Of a stretch of 64,000 bases of DNA, positions 18,089 to 26,642 are shown piece after piece. A model generated the notes under the pieces. That model saw nothing but the letters and a program-made list of their open reading frames with translations, ran no database searches and was not told the DNA's origin. The DNA is taken from positions 8,997 to 72,996 of the forward strand of contig JAWKVW010000018.1 in NCBI GenBank assembly GCA_041397845.1. The letters run 5' to 3'. The position numbers and the translations under genes were made by a program. Origin of the DNA: JAKPQE01 sp041397845. GTDB taxonomy: Bacteria; Pseudomonadota; Alphaproteobacteria; Rhizobiales; JAKPQE01. The first letter of the stretch is position 1, and each line of letters opens with the position of its first letter.

Positions 18089-20050
18089 ATGGTCAATCTG
18101 ACATTCCCTGATGGTTCCGCCCGCGCCTTCGATGATGGCGCGACCGGCGCCGACGTCGCCGCCGCGATTTCGAAGTCGCTCGCCAAGAAGGCCGTGGCGA
18201 TGAAGCTCGACGGCAAGCTCGTCGACCTCGCCGACCCGATTTCCCGTGATTCCCGCATCGAGATCGTCACCCGCGATACGCCCGAGGGCCTTGAGCTCAT
18301 TCGGCACGATTGCTCGCACATCATGGCCGAGGCCGTGCAGGAGCTCTTCCCGGGCACCCAGGTCACCATCGGCCCGATCATCGAGAACGGCTTCTATTAC
18401 GATTTCGCCCGGCCCGAGCCCTTCACCACGGAAGACCTGCCGAAGATCGAGGAGAAGATGCGGGAGATCGTCGCCCGCAACGCCCGCTTCGAGAAGGAAG
18501 TCTGGGACCGCGAGGAGGCCAAGAAGTACTTCCGCTCCATCGGCGAGGAGTACAAGGCCGAAATCATCGACGGCATCCCCGGCACCGAGCCGATCACCGT
18601 CTATCGCCAGGGCGAGTGGCTCGATCTCTGTCGTGGCCCGCACATGGTCTCGACCGGCCAGATCGGCACCGCCTTCAAGCTGATGAAGGTGGCTGGCGCC
18701 TACTGGCGCGGCGACGCCCGCAACGAAATGCTGACCCGCATCTACGGCACCGCCTGGACGTCGAAGGAAGACCTCGACCTCTACCTGCACCGCCTCGAGG
18801 AAGCCGAGCGCCGCGACCATCGCCGCCTCGGCCGCGAGATGGACCTCTTCCATTTCCAGGAGGAGGGGCCGGGCACCGTCTTCTGGCACCCGAAGGGCTG
18901 GACGCTGTTCCAGAGCCTCATTGCCTACATGCGCCGGCGCCAGAACGAAGCCGGCTACATGGAAGTCAACGCGCCGCAGATGCTCGACAAGGTCCTCTGG
19001 GAGACCTCCGGGCACTGGGAATGGTATCGCGAGAACATGTTCGCGGCCCAGTCGGCCGGCGACGAGGCGGAAGACAAGCGCTGGTTCGCCATCAAGCCGA
19101 TGAACTGCCCCGGTCATGTGCAAATCTTCAAGCATGGCTTGAAGTCTTACCGCGATCTTCCTTATCGGGTTGCGGAATTCGGTGCAGTTCATCGTTATGA
19201 ACCGTCCGGCGCCCTGCATGGTCTTCTGCGCGTCCGCGCCTTTACGCAGGACGATGCCCACATCTTCTGCACCGAGGCGCAGATCGCCGAGGAATGCCTC
19301 GCGATCAATGATCTCATCCTCTCGATCTACGAGGATTTCGGCTTCACCGATATCGTCGTCAAGCTCTCGACCCGGCCGGAAAAGCGCGTCGGCTCGGACG
19401 AGCTCTGGGATCACGCCGAAGAGGCCATGAGCCAGGTGCTCGAGACCATCGCCGCCCAGTCCGGCGGCCGCATCAAGACCTCGATCAATCCGGGCGAGGG
19501 CGCGTTCTACGGGCCGAAGTTCGAATATGTCCTGCGTGATGCGATCGGTCGCGACTGGCAGTGCGGCACCACCCAGGTCGACTTCAACCTGCCGGGCCGC
19601 TTCGGCGCCTTCTATGTCGACGCCGACGGCGAGAAGAAGACGCCGGTGATGATCCACCGCGCCATCTTCGGTTCGCTGGAGCGCTTCCTCGGCATTCTCA
19701 TCGAGAACTTCGCCGGCCACCTGCCGCTCTGGCTCGCGCCGCTGCAGGTCGTGGTGACCACCATCACCTCCGACGCCGACGACTATGCGATGGATGTCGC
19801 CGCCGCCTGCCGCAAGGCCGGCCTGCGCGTCGAGGTCGACCTGCGCAACGAGAAGATCAACTACAAGGTCCGCGAGCACAGCCTGAACAAGGTTCCGGTC
19901 ATGCTCGTCTGTGGCAAGCGCGAGGCCGAGGAACGCACTGTCTCGATCCGCCGCCTCGGCTCGCGCGACCAGAGCGCCTCGACGCTCGTCGACGCGGTCG
20001 CGGCGCTCGCTGCCGAGGCCGTGCCGCCGGATGTCCGGCGCGCCGACTGA
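18089..20050 (+). CDS. thrS: Threonyl-tRNA synthetase
   Basis: 653 residues. The TGS domain (about 1-62), editing domain with HDCSHIMAE and CRGPHM, class II catalytic core with the zinc ligands in KPMNCPGHVQIF and FTQDDAHIFC, and the C-terminal anticodon-binding domain are all present and uninterrupted. ATG 18089 is preferred because AAGGAGG lies 6 bases upstream; a GTG at 18071 in the same frame would place that ribosome site inside the gene. It charges tRNA-Thr in the cytoplasm. Confidence 0.97.
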   Translation: MVNLTFPDGSARAFDDGATGADVAAAISKSLAKKAVAMKLDGKLVDLADPISRDSRIEIVTRDTPEGLELIRHDCSHIMAEAVQELFPGTQVTIGPIIENGFYYDFARPEPFTTEDLPKIEEKMREIVARNARFEKEVWDREEAKKYFRSIGEEYKAEIIDGIPGTEPITVYRQGEWLDLCRGPHMVSTGQIGTAFKLMKVAGAYWRGDARNEMLTRIYGTAWTSKEDLDLYLHRLEEAERRDHRRLGREMDLFHFQEEGPGTVFWHPKGWTLFQSLIAYMRRRQNEAGYMEVNAPQMLDKVLWETSGHWEWYRENMFAAQSAGDEAEDKRWFAIKPMNCPGHVQIFKHGLKSYRDLPYRVAEFGAVHRYEPSGALHGLLRVRAFTQDDAHIFCTEAQIAEECLAINDLILSIYEDFGFTDIVVKLSTRPEKRVGSDELWDHAEEAMSQVLETIAAQSGGRIKTSINPGEGAFYGPKFEYVLRDAIGRDWQCGTTQVDFNLPGRFGAFYVDADGEKKTPVMIHRAIFGSLERFLGILIENFAGHLPLWLAPLQVVVTTITSDADDYAMDVAAACRKAGLRVEVDLRNEKINYKVREHSLNKVPVMLVCGKREAEERTVSIRRLGSRDQSASTLVDAVAALAAEAVPPDVRRAD

Positions 20051-20082
20051 CCGCGAAAGCATTTCCAGGAAAAGAGCCGAAT

Positions 20083-20117
20083 GGCCGGCGACGGGAATAT
20101 CCCGCCGCCGGCCTTTT
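20083..20117 (+). terminator. thrS terminator
   Basis: GGCCGGCGACGGGA pairs with TCCCGCCGCCGGCC around AATA (one bulge) and is followed by TTTTCGTTT. It lies between the convergent thrS and TerC genes and probably ends thrS. Confidence 0.8.
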
Positions 20118-20133
20118 CGTTTGAAAGCGGACT

Positions 20134-20862
20134 TCAGCCTTCGAGGCGCGCCTTCTTGCGGCGCGACCGGGCGATGACATTGATCACCTCGACGCCGGCC
20201 GAAAATGCCATCGCGAAGTAGATGTAGCCGCGCGGGATGTGGAAGCCGATGCCGTCCGCCATCAGCGCGACGCCGATGAGCAAGAGGAAGGCGAGCGCCA
20301 GCATCTTCGTCGTCGGATGCTCCTTGATGAACAACGCGATCGGCCCCGAGGCGGCGTACATGACCGCGACGGCGATGATGACCGCGGCGATCATCACCTC
20401 GATATGCTCGGCCATGCCGATGGCGGTGATGATCGAGTCGACCGAGAAGATGATGTCGATGACGATGATCTGCGCGACGATGGCGGCAAAGCTCGCCGTC
20501 TTCTTCTCCGGCCCGTGCTCGTCCTCGCCCTCGATGCCGTTATGGATCTCGGTCGTTGCCTTGTAGAAGAGGAAGAGCCCGCCGAGGATCAGGATGAGGT
20601 CGCGCCAGGAAATCGCCTTGCCCATAACCTCGAACAGCGGCTGCGTCAGGCCGATGAGCCAGGTCAGCACCGAGAGCAGCGCGATCCGGAAGCCGAGCGC
20701 CAGGAGAAGGCCGATCTGGCGGGCGCGCTTTGCCTGCAGCGACGGCAGGCGGGCAACGACGATTGAGATGAAGACGATATTGTCGATGCCGAGCACGATC
20801 TCCATCACCGTCAGGGTGACGAGCGCGGCCCAGACCTGCGGGTCTGTCAGCAGTTCCAGCAT
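20134..20862 (-). CDS. TerC family integral membrane protein
   Basis: 242 residues with seven or so hydrophobic helices. The acidic membrane motifs EIVLGIDNIVFISI (helix 1) and IDIIFSVDSIITAIG (middle) are the family hallmark. TerC/Alx relatives export Mn2+ from the cytoplasm and protect from metal overload; tellurium resistance is the historical name. It begins 12 bases downstream of pcs, so it is probably cotranscribed with pcs and the DUF2182 gene. Confidence 0.88.
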   Translation of the reverse strand: MLELLTDPQVWAALVTLTVMEIVLGIDNIVFISIVVARLPSLQAKRARQIGLLLALGFRIALLSVLTWLIGLTQPLFEVMGKAISWRDLILILGGLFLFYKATTEIHNGIEGEDEHGPEKKTASFAAIVAQIIVIDIIFSVDSIITAIGMAEHIEVMIAAVIIAVAVMYAASGPIALFIKEHPTTKMLALAFLLLIGVALMADGIGFHIPRGYIYFAMAFSAGVEVINVIARSRRKKARLEG

Positions 20863-20874
20863 GGGAGGATGCCC

Positions 20875-21579
20875 TTAGGCGGTTGGCTTGCGCTGCGGCC
20901 CGCCCGTGAGCTGCAGGGCGACGCCGACGAACGACAGATAGGCAATCGTCAGCGCCAGCACAATGGTCACCGGCAGCGGCGGTTCCATCCGCCAGTAGAC
21001 CGCCGCAATCGTCGCAAGGGCCCAGATCGCGGTGACGGCCAGCGTCAGCGGCCGCCAGCGCTCGACGCGCACCGGATGCACGAACTTCACCGGCAGGAAG
21101 GTGACGATCGCCAGCACCATGACAACGGCGAAAGAGAACCAGGCCGGCGGCGAAAACACCGCAAGATGGAAGACGACGACGTTCCAGACGACCGGGAAGC
21201 CGTTGAAGCAGTTGTCCGGCGCCTTCATGCGGGTATCGCCGAAATAGATTGCCCCGGTCAGCACCACGACTGCGCCGGCGATGAGGCCGAGCGGCGAGGG
21301 CAGGAGGTCCATCTGCACCAGCGCGAAACCCGGCAGGAAGACGTAGGTCGTGTAGTCGATGACAAAGTCGAGCACGCCGCCATCCCAGCGCGGCAGCACC
21401 GTCGCGACCTCGAACCGGCGCGCCAGAGGCCCGTCGATGGCGTCGACGAACAGCGCCACGCCGAGCCAGAGAAACATCGCGGTCCAGTCGTAATGCGCCG
21501 CAGCGATGGCTGCGAGCAGCGCCCAGACCGCGCCGGAGCCGGTCAGCACATGGATGGCGAAGGCGACGAGCTTGTCCAA
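20875..21579 (-). CDS. pcs: Phosphatidylcholine synthase
   Basis: About 234 residues, multi-pass. The CDP-alcohol phosphotransferase motif DGPLARR...G...D...D (residues DAIDGPLARRFEV then GGVLDFVIDYTTYV) is complete, and the overall sequence matches bacterial Pcs, which joins choline to CDP-diacylglycerol. TTG at 21579 is chosen, 13 bases after the DUF2182 stop; an upstream in-frame ATG at 21660 would overlap that gene by 68 bases. Phosphatidylcholine synthesis fits a plant- or animal-associated or phototrophic member of Hyphomicrobiales. Confidence 0.9.
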   Translation of the reverse strand: MDKLVAFAIHVLTGSGAVWALLAAIAAAHYDWTAMFLWLGVALFVDAIDGPLARRFEVATVLPRWDGGVLDFVIDYTTYVFLPGFALVQMDLLPSPLGLIAGAVVVLTGAIYFGDTRMKAPDNCFNGFPVVWNVVVFHLAVFSPPAWFSFAVVMVLAIVTFLPVKFVHPVRVERWRPLTLAVTAIWALATIAAVYWRMEPPLPVTIVLALTIAYLSFVGVALQLTGGPQRKPTA

Positions 21580-21592
21580 AATGGCGATCCGC

Positions 21593-22546
21593 TCAGAACA
21601 GGCGGCCGAGCAGCGCCTGACCGCCGTCGGAAGCAAGGAAGAGAAGCAGGCCCCAGGCAATGAGGCCGATACCGATGGCGCGCGTCAGGGCAAAGCTCGG
21701 AAACAGCTTCTCGATCCCCATGATCATGGCGAGCACCGCGATCCACAGCACGTTCATGACGCCGACCGCGAACATGACGCCCATCAGCGCCGCGCAGCAG
21801 CCGACGCAGAACGTGCCCTGCTCGATGCCGAGCTTGAAGACGCCGACGAAGGTGTCGGCCCAGCGCGCCTTGAAATAGGGAAGCGGCGCCTGGCAATGGG
21901 CAAGGCAGGCATATTTCGCCGGCGTGAACTGGTAGATGCCGGCGGCGATCAGCGTTGTCGAGGCAAAGACGAGATTGGCCGGTGTCATGACGACCGGCGA
22001 CATCGCCTTCAGCGTGACAAGGCCCCACTGCGCCAGCGTCGCGATGAAGCCGAAGGCGATCCAGACCGAGAGATAGCCGGCGGCCACCCAGAACGGCGAG
22101 GCGACCTTTTCCCCGCGCGCCTTGTGCTCGGCCGCGACGTCGGCATAGGTCGCGACCATCGGCGCTGCCGTCGGCAGCATCATCGCGAGCGCCATCATCA
22201 CCCACATGATGAAGACCAGCGACAGGTCGACGAGACCCCACGGACCCGAGCCGGGCATGCCGAAATGGCCGTCCATCGTCTCCGGCCGGCAGATCGCCGA
22301 AAGCAGCGTCCGGCCAACCGCGTCGAGCTGGCCGAAATCATTGAAGATATTGAAGACGCCCATGCCCGGACCGAGCTGGCCCATGTCCATCTCCGGCAGC
22401 ATGCCGTAGAGCATCGCGCCCATGTAGATCCAGCCGATGCCGGCGATCACGACGATCGCCGCCAGCACGCCGCGCTGCGGCCGGCGGGAAAAGTCCGCCA
22501 GCCGTTGCTCGGCCCCCGAGAGGCCGGATTGGGTACCGATGCTCAT
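21593..22546 (-). CDS. DUF2182 integral membrane protein
   Basis: 317 residues with about seven helices. Conserved features of the family (PF09948, a predicted metal-binding membrane protein) are visible: MWVMMALAMMLPTAAPM, the stretch QFTPAKYACLAHC with two cysteines, and GIEQGTFCVGCCAALM. The Met, Cys and His residues would suit a metal such as copper, but function is unproven. A DUF1326 partner, often next door in other genomes, is absent. It heads the leftward group DUF2182-pcs-terC. Confidence 0.85.
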   Translation of the reverse strand: MSIGTQSGLSGAEQRLADFSRRPQRGVLAAIVVIAGIGWIYMGAMLYGMLPEMDMGQLGPGMGVFNIFNDFGQLDAVGRTLLSAICRPETMDGHFGMPGSGPWGLVDLSLVFIMWVMMALAMMLPTAAPMVATYADVAAEHKARGEKVASPFWVAAGYLSVWIAFGFIATLAQWGLVTLKAMSPVVMTPANLVFASTTLIAAGIYQFTPAKYACLAHCQAPLPYFKARWADTFVGVFKLGIEQGTFCVGCCAALMGVMFAVGVMNVLWIAVLAMIMGIEKLFPSFALTRAIGIGLIAWGLLLFLASDGGQALLGRLF

Positions 22547-22711
22547 AGATGTCCCTGCCTGCCGTCGACTTGCAGCTCCCGCCCTTCATAGAGCAATTTG
22601 CCGGAAGCGCGAAAGCGTGCGTTGATCTGTCTCATCGCATCGCCGGCGCCGGCGGACAAGTTTTGCCCGGCGCCACGCATGAGGAAACGACACTTCGGGA
22701 GCATTCGAAGG

Positions 22712-23944
22712 ATGAGCGATTCGAACATTGCGGCCGCCGCGCCGACCAAGGTGGACGTCGCGGTCGTCGGCGCCGGTCCGGCCGGCATGACGGCGGCGAT
22801 CGTTTTCGCCCGCCTCGGCCTGTCGACGATCCTCGTCGCGCCCGAGCCATCCGGCCGCGATGCCCGCACGACGGCGCTGCTTGCCGGCTCGGTCGAGATG
22901 CTGAAGACTCTCGATCTCTGGGACGAGGTCTCGGCCGCCGGCGCGCCCCTGAAGGTCATGCGCATCATGGACGGCACCCGCCGTCTGCTGCGCGCGCCGC
23001 TCGTCGAATTTTCCTCGACCGAGATCGGCCTTGAAGCGTTTGGCGCCAACATCCCGAACGAGGCGCTGAACGCGGCCCTGCGCGCGGCCGCCGACCGCGA
23101 GGAAACCCTCCGCATCGTCCCGGTGCTGCTCGAAACGCTGCAGCCGGGCGAGACCCGCGCGACGCTTGCCCTGACGAATGGCGGGAGCTTTGCCGCCCGC
23201 CTCGTGGTCGCCGCCGATGGCCGCAACTCGCCCTGCCGGGCCGAAGCGGGCATCGAGGTGTCCAGTTGGAGCTATCCGCAGTCGGCGCTCGTTCTGAACT
23301 TTGCCCACACCGAGCCGCACCGGTTCGTCTCCTCGGAGTTTCACACCGAGACCGGTCCGTTCACGATGGTGCCGCTGCCGGGCCTGCGCTCGAGCCTTGT
23401 CTGCATCGTCCGGCCGGAGGAGGCCGAACGCCTCGGCGCACTTTCCGACGAGGAGTTGTCGCGCGAGGTCGAGCGGCGCGGCCACTCGATTCTCGGCAAG
23501 GTGACGGTCGAGCCCGACCGGCAGATCTACCCGATGTCCGGCATGATCCCGAAAAGCTTCGGCAAGGCGCGGGTCGCGCTCGTCGGCGAGGCGGCGCACG
23601 TCTTCCCGCCGATCGGCGCGCAAGGCCTCAATCTCGGTCTTCGCGATGTTGCCGCCCTTGCCGATGCCGTCGCCGATGTCGCGGCGCGCGGCGGCGATAT
23701 CGGCGGCTCGGAAGTGCTTGGCGCCTATGATCGCAACCGGCAGGTCGACGTCCGGTCGCGCACGACGGCGGTCGACCTGCTCAATCGCACTCTCTTGTCC
23801 GATTTCCTGCCCGTTCAGGGGCTGCACGGCTTCGGCCTTTATCTCGCCAGCCGGCTCGGCGGCCTGCGCCGCTTCATGATGCGCGAGGGCATCGCCCCGA
23901 CCATGCGACTGCCGAAGCTGATGCGCGGCATCAAGCTCGGGTGA
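22712..23944 (+). CDS. UbiH/UbiF-type FAD-dependent hydroxylase
   Basis: 410 residues. The N-terminal FAD site is VVGAGPAGMTAAIVFARLGL, the middle DG motif is VVAADGRNSPCR, and the second FAD motif is VALVGEAAHVFPPIGAQGLN. These mark the ubiquinone-biosynthesis monooxygenase family (UbiH, UbiF, UbiL, VisC). The ring position hydroxylated cannot be decided from sequence alone. ATG 22712 follows GAAGG; earlier in-frame ATGs add 38 residues with no homology. No other ubi gene is nearby. Confidence 0.88.
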   Translation: MSDSNIAAAAPTKVDVAVVGAGPAGMTAAIVFARLGLSTILVAPEPSGRDARTTALLAGSVEMLKTLDLWDEVSAAGAPLKVMRIMDGTRRLLRAPLVEFSSTEIGLEAFGANIPNEALNAALRAAADREETLRIVPVLLETLQPGETRATLALTNGGSFAARLVVAADGRNSPCRAEAGIEVSSWSYPQSALVLNFAHTEPHRFVSSEFHTETGPFTMVPLPGLRSSLVCIVRPEEAERLGALSDEELSREVERRGHSILGKVTVEPDRQIYPMSGMIPKSFGKARVALVGEAAHVFPPIGAQGLNLGLRDVAALADAVADVAARGGDIGGSEVLGAYDRNRQVDVRSRTTAVDLLNRTLLSDFLPVQGLHGFGLYLASRLGGLRRFMMREGIAPTMRLPKLMRGIKLG

Positions 23945-23950
23945 GCGCAT

Positions 23951-24028
23951 CGGTATGAAAGTTTCATACTGATTCCACTCTCATTGGTGTTGGCGGAGGT
24001 GCAAGCAGTATGAAACTTTCATACTGGT
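23951..24028. promoter_or_regulatory. Two palindromic operators upstream of the antitoxin gene
   Basis: GTATGAAAGTTTCATAC at about 23953-23969 is a perfect inverted repeat with one central base. The same 17-base palindrome, with the centre inverted (GTATGAAACTTTCATAC), recurs near 24009-24025. The two centres are about 56 bases apart and both lie just before the ribbon-helix-helix gene, so they are most simply its autoregulatory sites. Confidence 0.8.
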
Positions 24029-24057
24029 GGGTTTCTGGCGAGTGCTAGACTTGGCCC

Positions 24058-24261
24058 ATGTCGCGAATCGAACGCCGCACCATCAGCCTGCCGCCGGAAT
24101 CGGCCGCCTATATCGACGAGCTCGTCGCCGCCGGACGGTTCGCGTCGGTGAGTGAGGTTGTGCGAGCCGGGCTCGCGGCGCTGCGCGAGCGCGAGGCAGC
24201 GGTCGAGCGCTGGCTCGCCGCTGAGGTCGCGGCCGGCCGGCTGACCGCGGACCCGGAATAG
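24058..24261 (+). CDS. ParD-type ribbon-helix-helix antitoxin
   Basis: 67 residues. The N-terminal strand RRTISLPPESAAYIDELVAA and helix-turn-helix ASVSEVVRAGLAAL are classic ParD/CopG DNA binding. The C-terminal REREAAVERWLAAEV would wrap a ParE toxin. Two palindromic operators precede it. A full ParE gene does not follow: only about 146 bases separate its stop from the next (convergent) gene, so it is orphaned or its toxin is a remnant. Confidence 0.85.
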   Translation: MSRIERRTISLPPESAAYIDELVAAGRFASVSEVVRAGLAALREREAAVERWLAAEVAAGRLTADPE

Positions 24262-24407
24262 CGTTGGCGATACCGGCTGGACCCGCCGCCTTGCCAGCGG
24301 CGGCGCCCGATCCCGAAGTGCTGGGCGTTCCGATGCGCAAAACGTCCCAAGGCGCGGAACGCCCGGAATCGCCCAGGCGCTGCCGGAGCGCGCGACGGGG
24401 GCCAGCC

Positions 24408-25502
24408 TCACGCCGGCAGGGCGGGGAACGGCTTTGCCGCGCCGGGCTCGTCTCGAAATTCCGCTGCAATCGGCACGGTTACCGCCGGCATCGTGTCGCC
24501 ACTCGGCAGGAGCACCTTGTGCGCGAACAGGCCGCGCTCGATGAAGTGCGGGTCTGCCATCGCTTCCTCGAGCGTGCGCGCAACGCTGACGCAGCAATCC
24601 GCTTCCTCGAACAGCGGCGTCCATTCCTCGGCGGTCTTCTGCCGGAGCGCGGCTGAGATCGCGGCGCGCGTTGCCGGCGGGTCGGCAATGTCGTTGCGCA
24701 GCTCCGCCGGCAGGTTGATGAGCTCGCAGAAGCGCTGCCAGAATTTCGGCTCCATGGCGGCAACGGCAACGACCCGGCCATCCGCCGTCGGGTAGAGCCC
24801 GTAGCGGGGCAGGGCGCCGGTCAGGTAACCGGCGCCGTTCTTTGGATAAAGCCCGGTGACGACGCCCTCCGTCATCGGGAAAGGCACGAAGGTGAACATC
24901 CCGTCCGCCATGGCGATATCGAGCCGGGCGCCTTCGCCGGTCTTCTGGCGCCGTGCGAGGGCGAGCAGGATGTTGATGACTGTCGGCATGCTGCCGCCGC
25001 CGATATCGGCAACCAGCGCCGGCGGCATCACCGGCGCCTCGGTCGGCCCGTGCGAGAGCGCCAGGACGCCCGCCTCGGCCTGATAGTTGAGGTCGTGCCC
25101 GGCGCGGCTGGCCTTCGCTCCGGTCTGGCCGTAGCTGGTGATCGAGCAATAGACGATGCCGGGATTGATGGCCTTCACCGCCTCGTAGCCAAAGCCGAGC
25201 CGGTCCATGACGCCGGGCCGGAACTGCTCGACGAGCACGTCGGCGCGCGAGACGAGATCCATCAGCGCCGCTTTCGAGCCCTCGTCGGCAATGTCGAGGA
25301 TGTAGCTTTCCTTGCCCCGGTTCAGTGCCGCGAAATGGGCCGACACGCCGCCGATCGCCGGTGGATAGGAGCGAAGGTCCTCGCCGCCCGGCTTTTCCAC
25401 CTTGATGACCTTCGCCCCGGCCTCGGCCAGCATCAGCGTTGCCAGCGGCCCGGGCAGGAGCGTGGTGAAATCAATGATCGTGGTGCCTTCAAGAGGCTGC
25501 AT
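24408..25502 (-). CDS. CaiB/BaiF family CoA-transferase
   Basis: 364 residues. The family N terminus VIDFTTLLPGPLATLML-like segment, the KVEKPGGEDLR motif and the catalytic region FRPGVMDRLG then GHDLNYQAEAG (with the catalytic Asp) are present. Class III CoA-transferases move CoA between acids; close relatives include alpha-methylacyl-CoA racemase. The substrate is not known. It is followed upstream on the same strand (27 bases) by an AEC-type exporter, suggesting that acid handling and transport are linked. Confidence 0.86.
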   Translation of the reverse strand: MQPLEGTTIIDFTTLLPGPLATLMLAEAGAKVIKVEKPGGEDLRSYPPAIGGVSAHFAALNRGKESYILDIADEGSKAALMDLVSRADVLVEQFRPGVMDRLGFGYEAVKAINPGIVYCSITSYGQTGAKASRAGHDLNYQAEAGVLALSHGPTEAPVMPPALVADIGGGSMPTVINILLALARRQKTGEGARLDIAMADGMFTFVPFPMTEGVVTGLYPKNGAGYLTGALPRYGLYPTADGRVVAVAAMEPKFWQRFCELINLPAELRNDIADPPATRAAISAALRQKTAEEWTPLFEEADCCVSVARTLEEAMADPHFIERGLFAHKVLLPSGDTMPAVTVPIAAEFRDEPGAAKPFPALPA

Positions 25503-25528
25503 GGGCCAATCTCCGTTGATTGACAGGG

Positions 25529-26494
25529 TCAGGCCGGGAACAGATCGGCCGGCAGGATGCCGTGGGCGATGAGGTACAAAAGCCCGGTGACCGTGAAGAC
25601 GGAAACGAGGGTTCCGACAAGGACGATGCTCGATGCCCGCTCGACATAGGTGCTGTACTGCCGGGCAATGACAAACACATTGAGCGCCGGCGGCAGCGAC
25701 GCCATGAGAATTGCGGTGTAGATCCAGACCGGCTGGAAATCGCCGACATAGGAAAGCAGCACCCAGACGATGACCGGATGGATGACGAGCTTGACGAGCA
25801 GGACGGCGGGAAGCTCCAGCGGCACCTTTTTCAAGGGGCGCAGCGCCACCGTGACGCCGAGCGTGAACAGCGCGCAGGGCGCGGCGGCGGACTTGAGGTA
25901 GGTCAGCATCTTGGCGGCGGCGACCGGCGGCTGGAAATCGAGTGCCGCGGCGGCGACGCCGGCGATGGTCGCAAGGATGAACGGGTGCAGGATCACCCGC
26001 TTCGCCGCCAGGAACATGACCTGACCGATCGGCTTTTTCTCCGTGCCGCCGATTGCCATCATCAGCGGCGCGAGGGTGAAGAGCAGCGCGTTGTCGAAGC
26101 AGAAGATCAGCGTCGTCGGAACGGTCGCGTCCGGCCCGAGCGAGGCGAGCGTCAGGCCCGGCCCCATATAGCCGACATTCGAATAGGCGCCGGCAATGCC
26201 CATGATCGTCGATTCGGGAATATTGCCGCGCGTTGCGAGCACGCCGATCGCAAAGGCGATCGCAAAGCCGCAATATGTCGAGAACGTCGTCGTCGCGACA
26301 TAGGCCCAGTTCGCCAGTTGTTCGATCGGTGTCTCGGCGATGAGGAGAAAGAACAGCGACGGCAGGGCGATGTAGATGATGAAGAAATTCAGCCAGGCAA
26401 GGCCTTCTTCGGGAATGTGCACAAGCTTTCCCGACACGTAGCCAAGGAAGATGAGGCCGAAGAACGGCAAGGCGAGCGATAGAATGTCGTTCAC
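25529..26494 (-). CDS. AEC (auxin efflux carrier) family transporter
   Basis: About 321 residues with ten hydrophobic helices in two five-helix halves. Family features include NVGYMGPGL in the helix 4 break and a second broken helix near SLPPALNVFVIARQY. GTG 26494 is the likely start (VNDILSLALPFFGLI). AEC proteins export organic acids such as malonate or malate. It likely shares a transcript with the CoA-transferase downstream. Confidence 0.87.
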   Translation of the reverse strand: MNDILSLALPFFGLIFLGYVSGKLVHIPEEGLAWLNFFIIYIALPSLFFLLIAETPIEQLANWAYVATTTFSTYCGFAIAFAIGVLATRGNIPESTIMGIAGAYSNVGYMGPGLTLASLGPDATVPTTLIFCFDNALLFTLAPLMMAIGGTEKKPIGQVMFLAAKRVILHPFILATIAGVAAAALDFQPPVAAAKMLTYLKSAAAPCALFTLGVTVALRPLKKVPLELPAVLLVKLVIHPVIVWVLLSYVGDFQPVWIYTAILMASLPPALNVFVIARQYSTYVERASSIVLVGTLVSVFTVTGLLYLIAHGILPADLFPA

Positions 26495-26642
26495 GACCTG
26501 CCTCGACCTCCCTTGCCGCCCGGCGCCGCCCTGGCGGCCCCACCAAACCCCGCCGCGCCGCAGCCGGCGCAAACGGGCCTGGGCGCAAACGGGCTTGACG
26601 GTGGCCTAGACCCTTTGGCAACAGGGGTCAACGGCCGGCTTT

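Noticed and set aside
18017..20062. A 681-codon open frame antisense to thrS
   Set aside because: Shadow of thrS codon bias; no family features.
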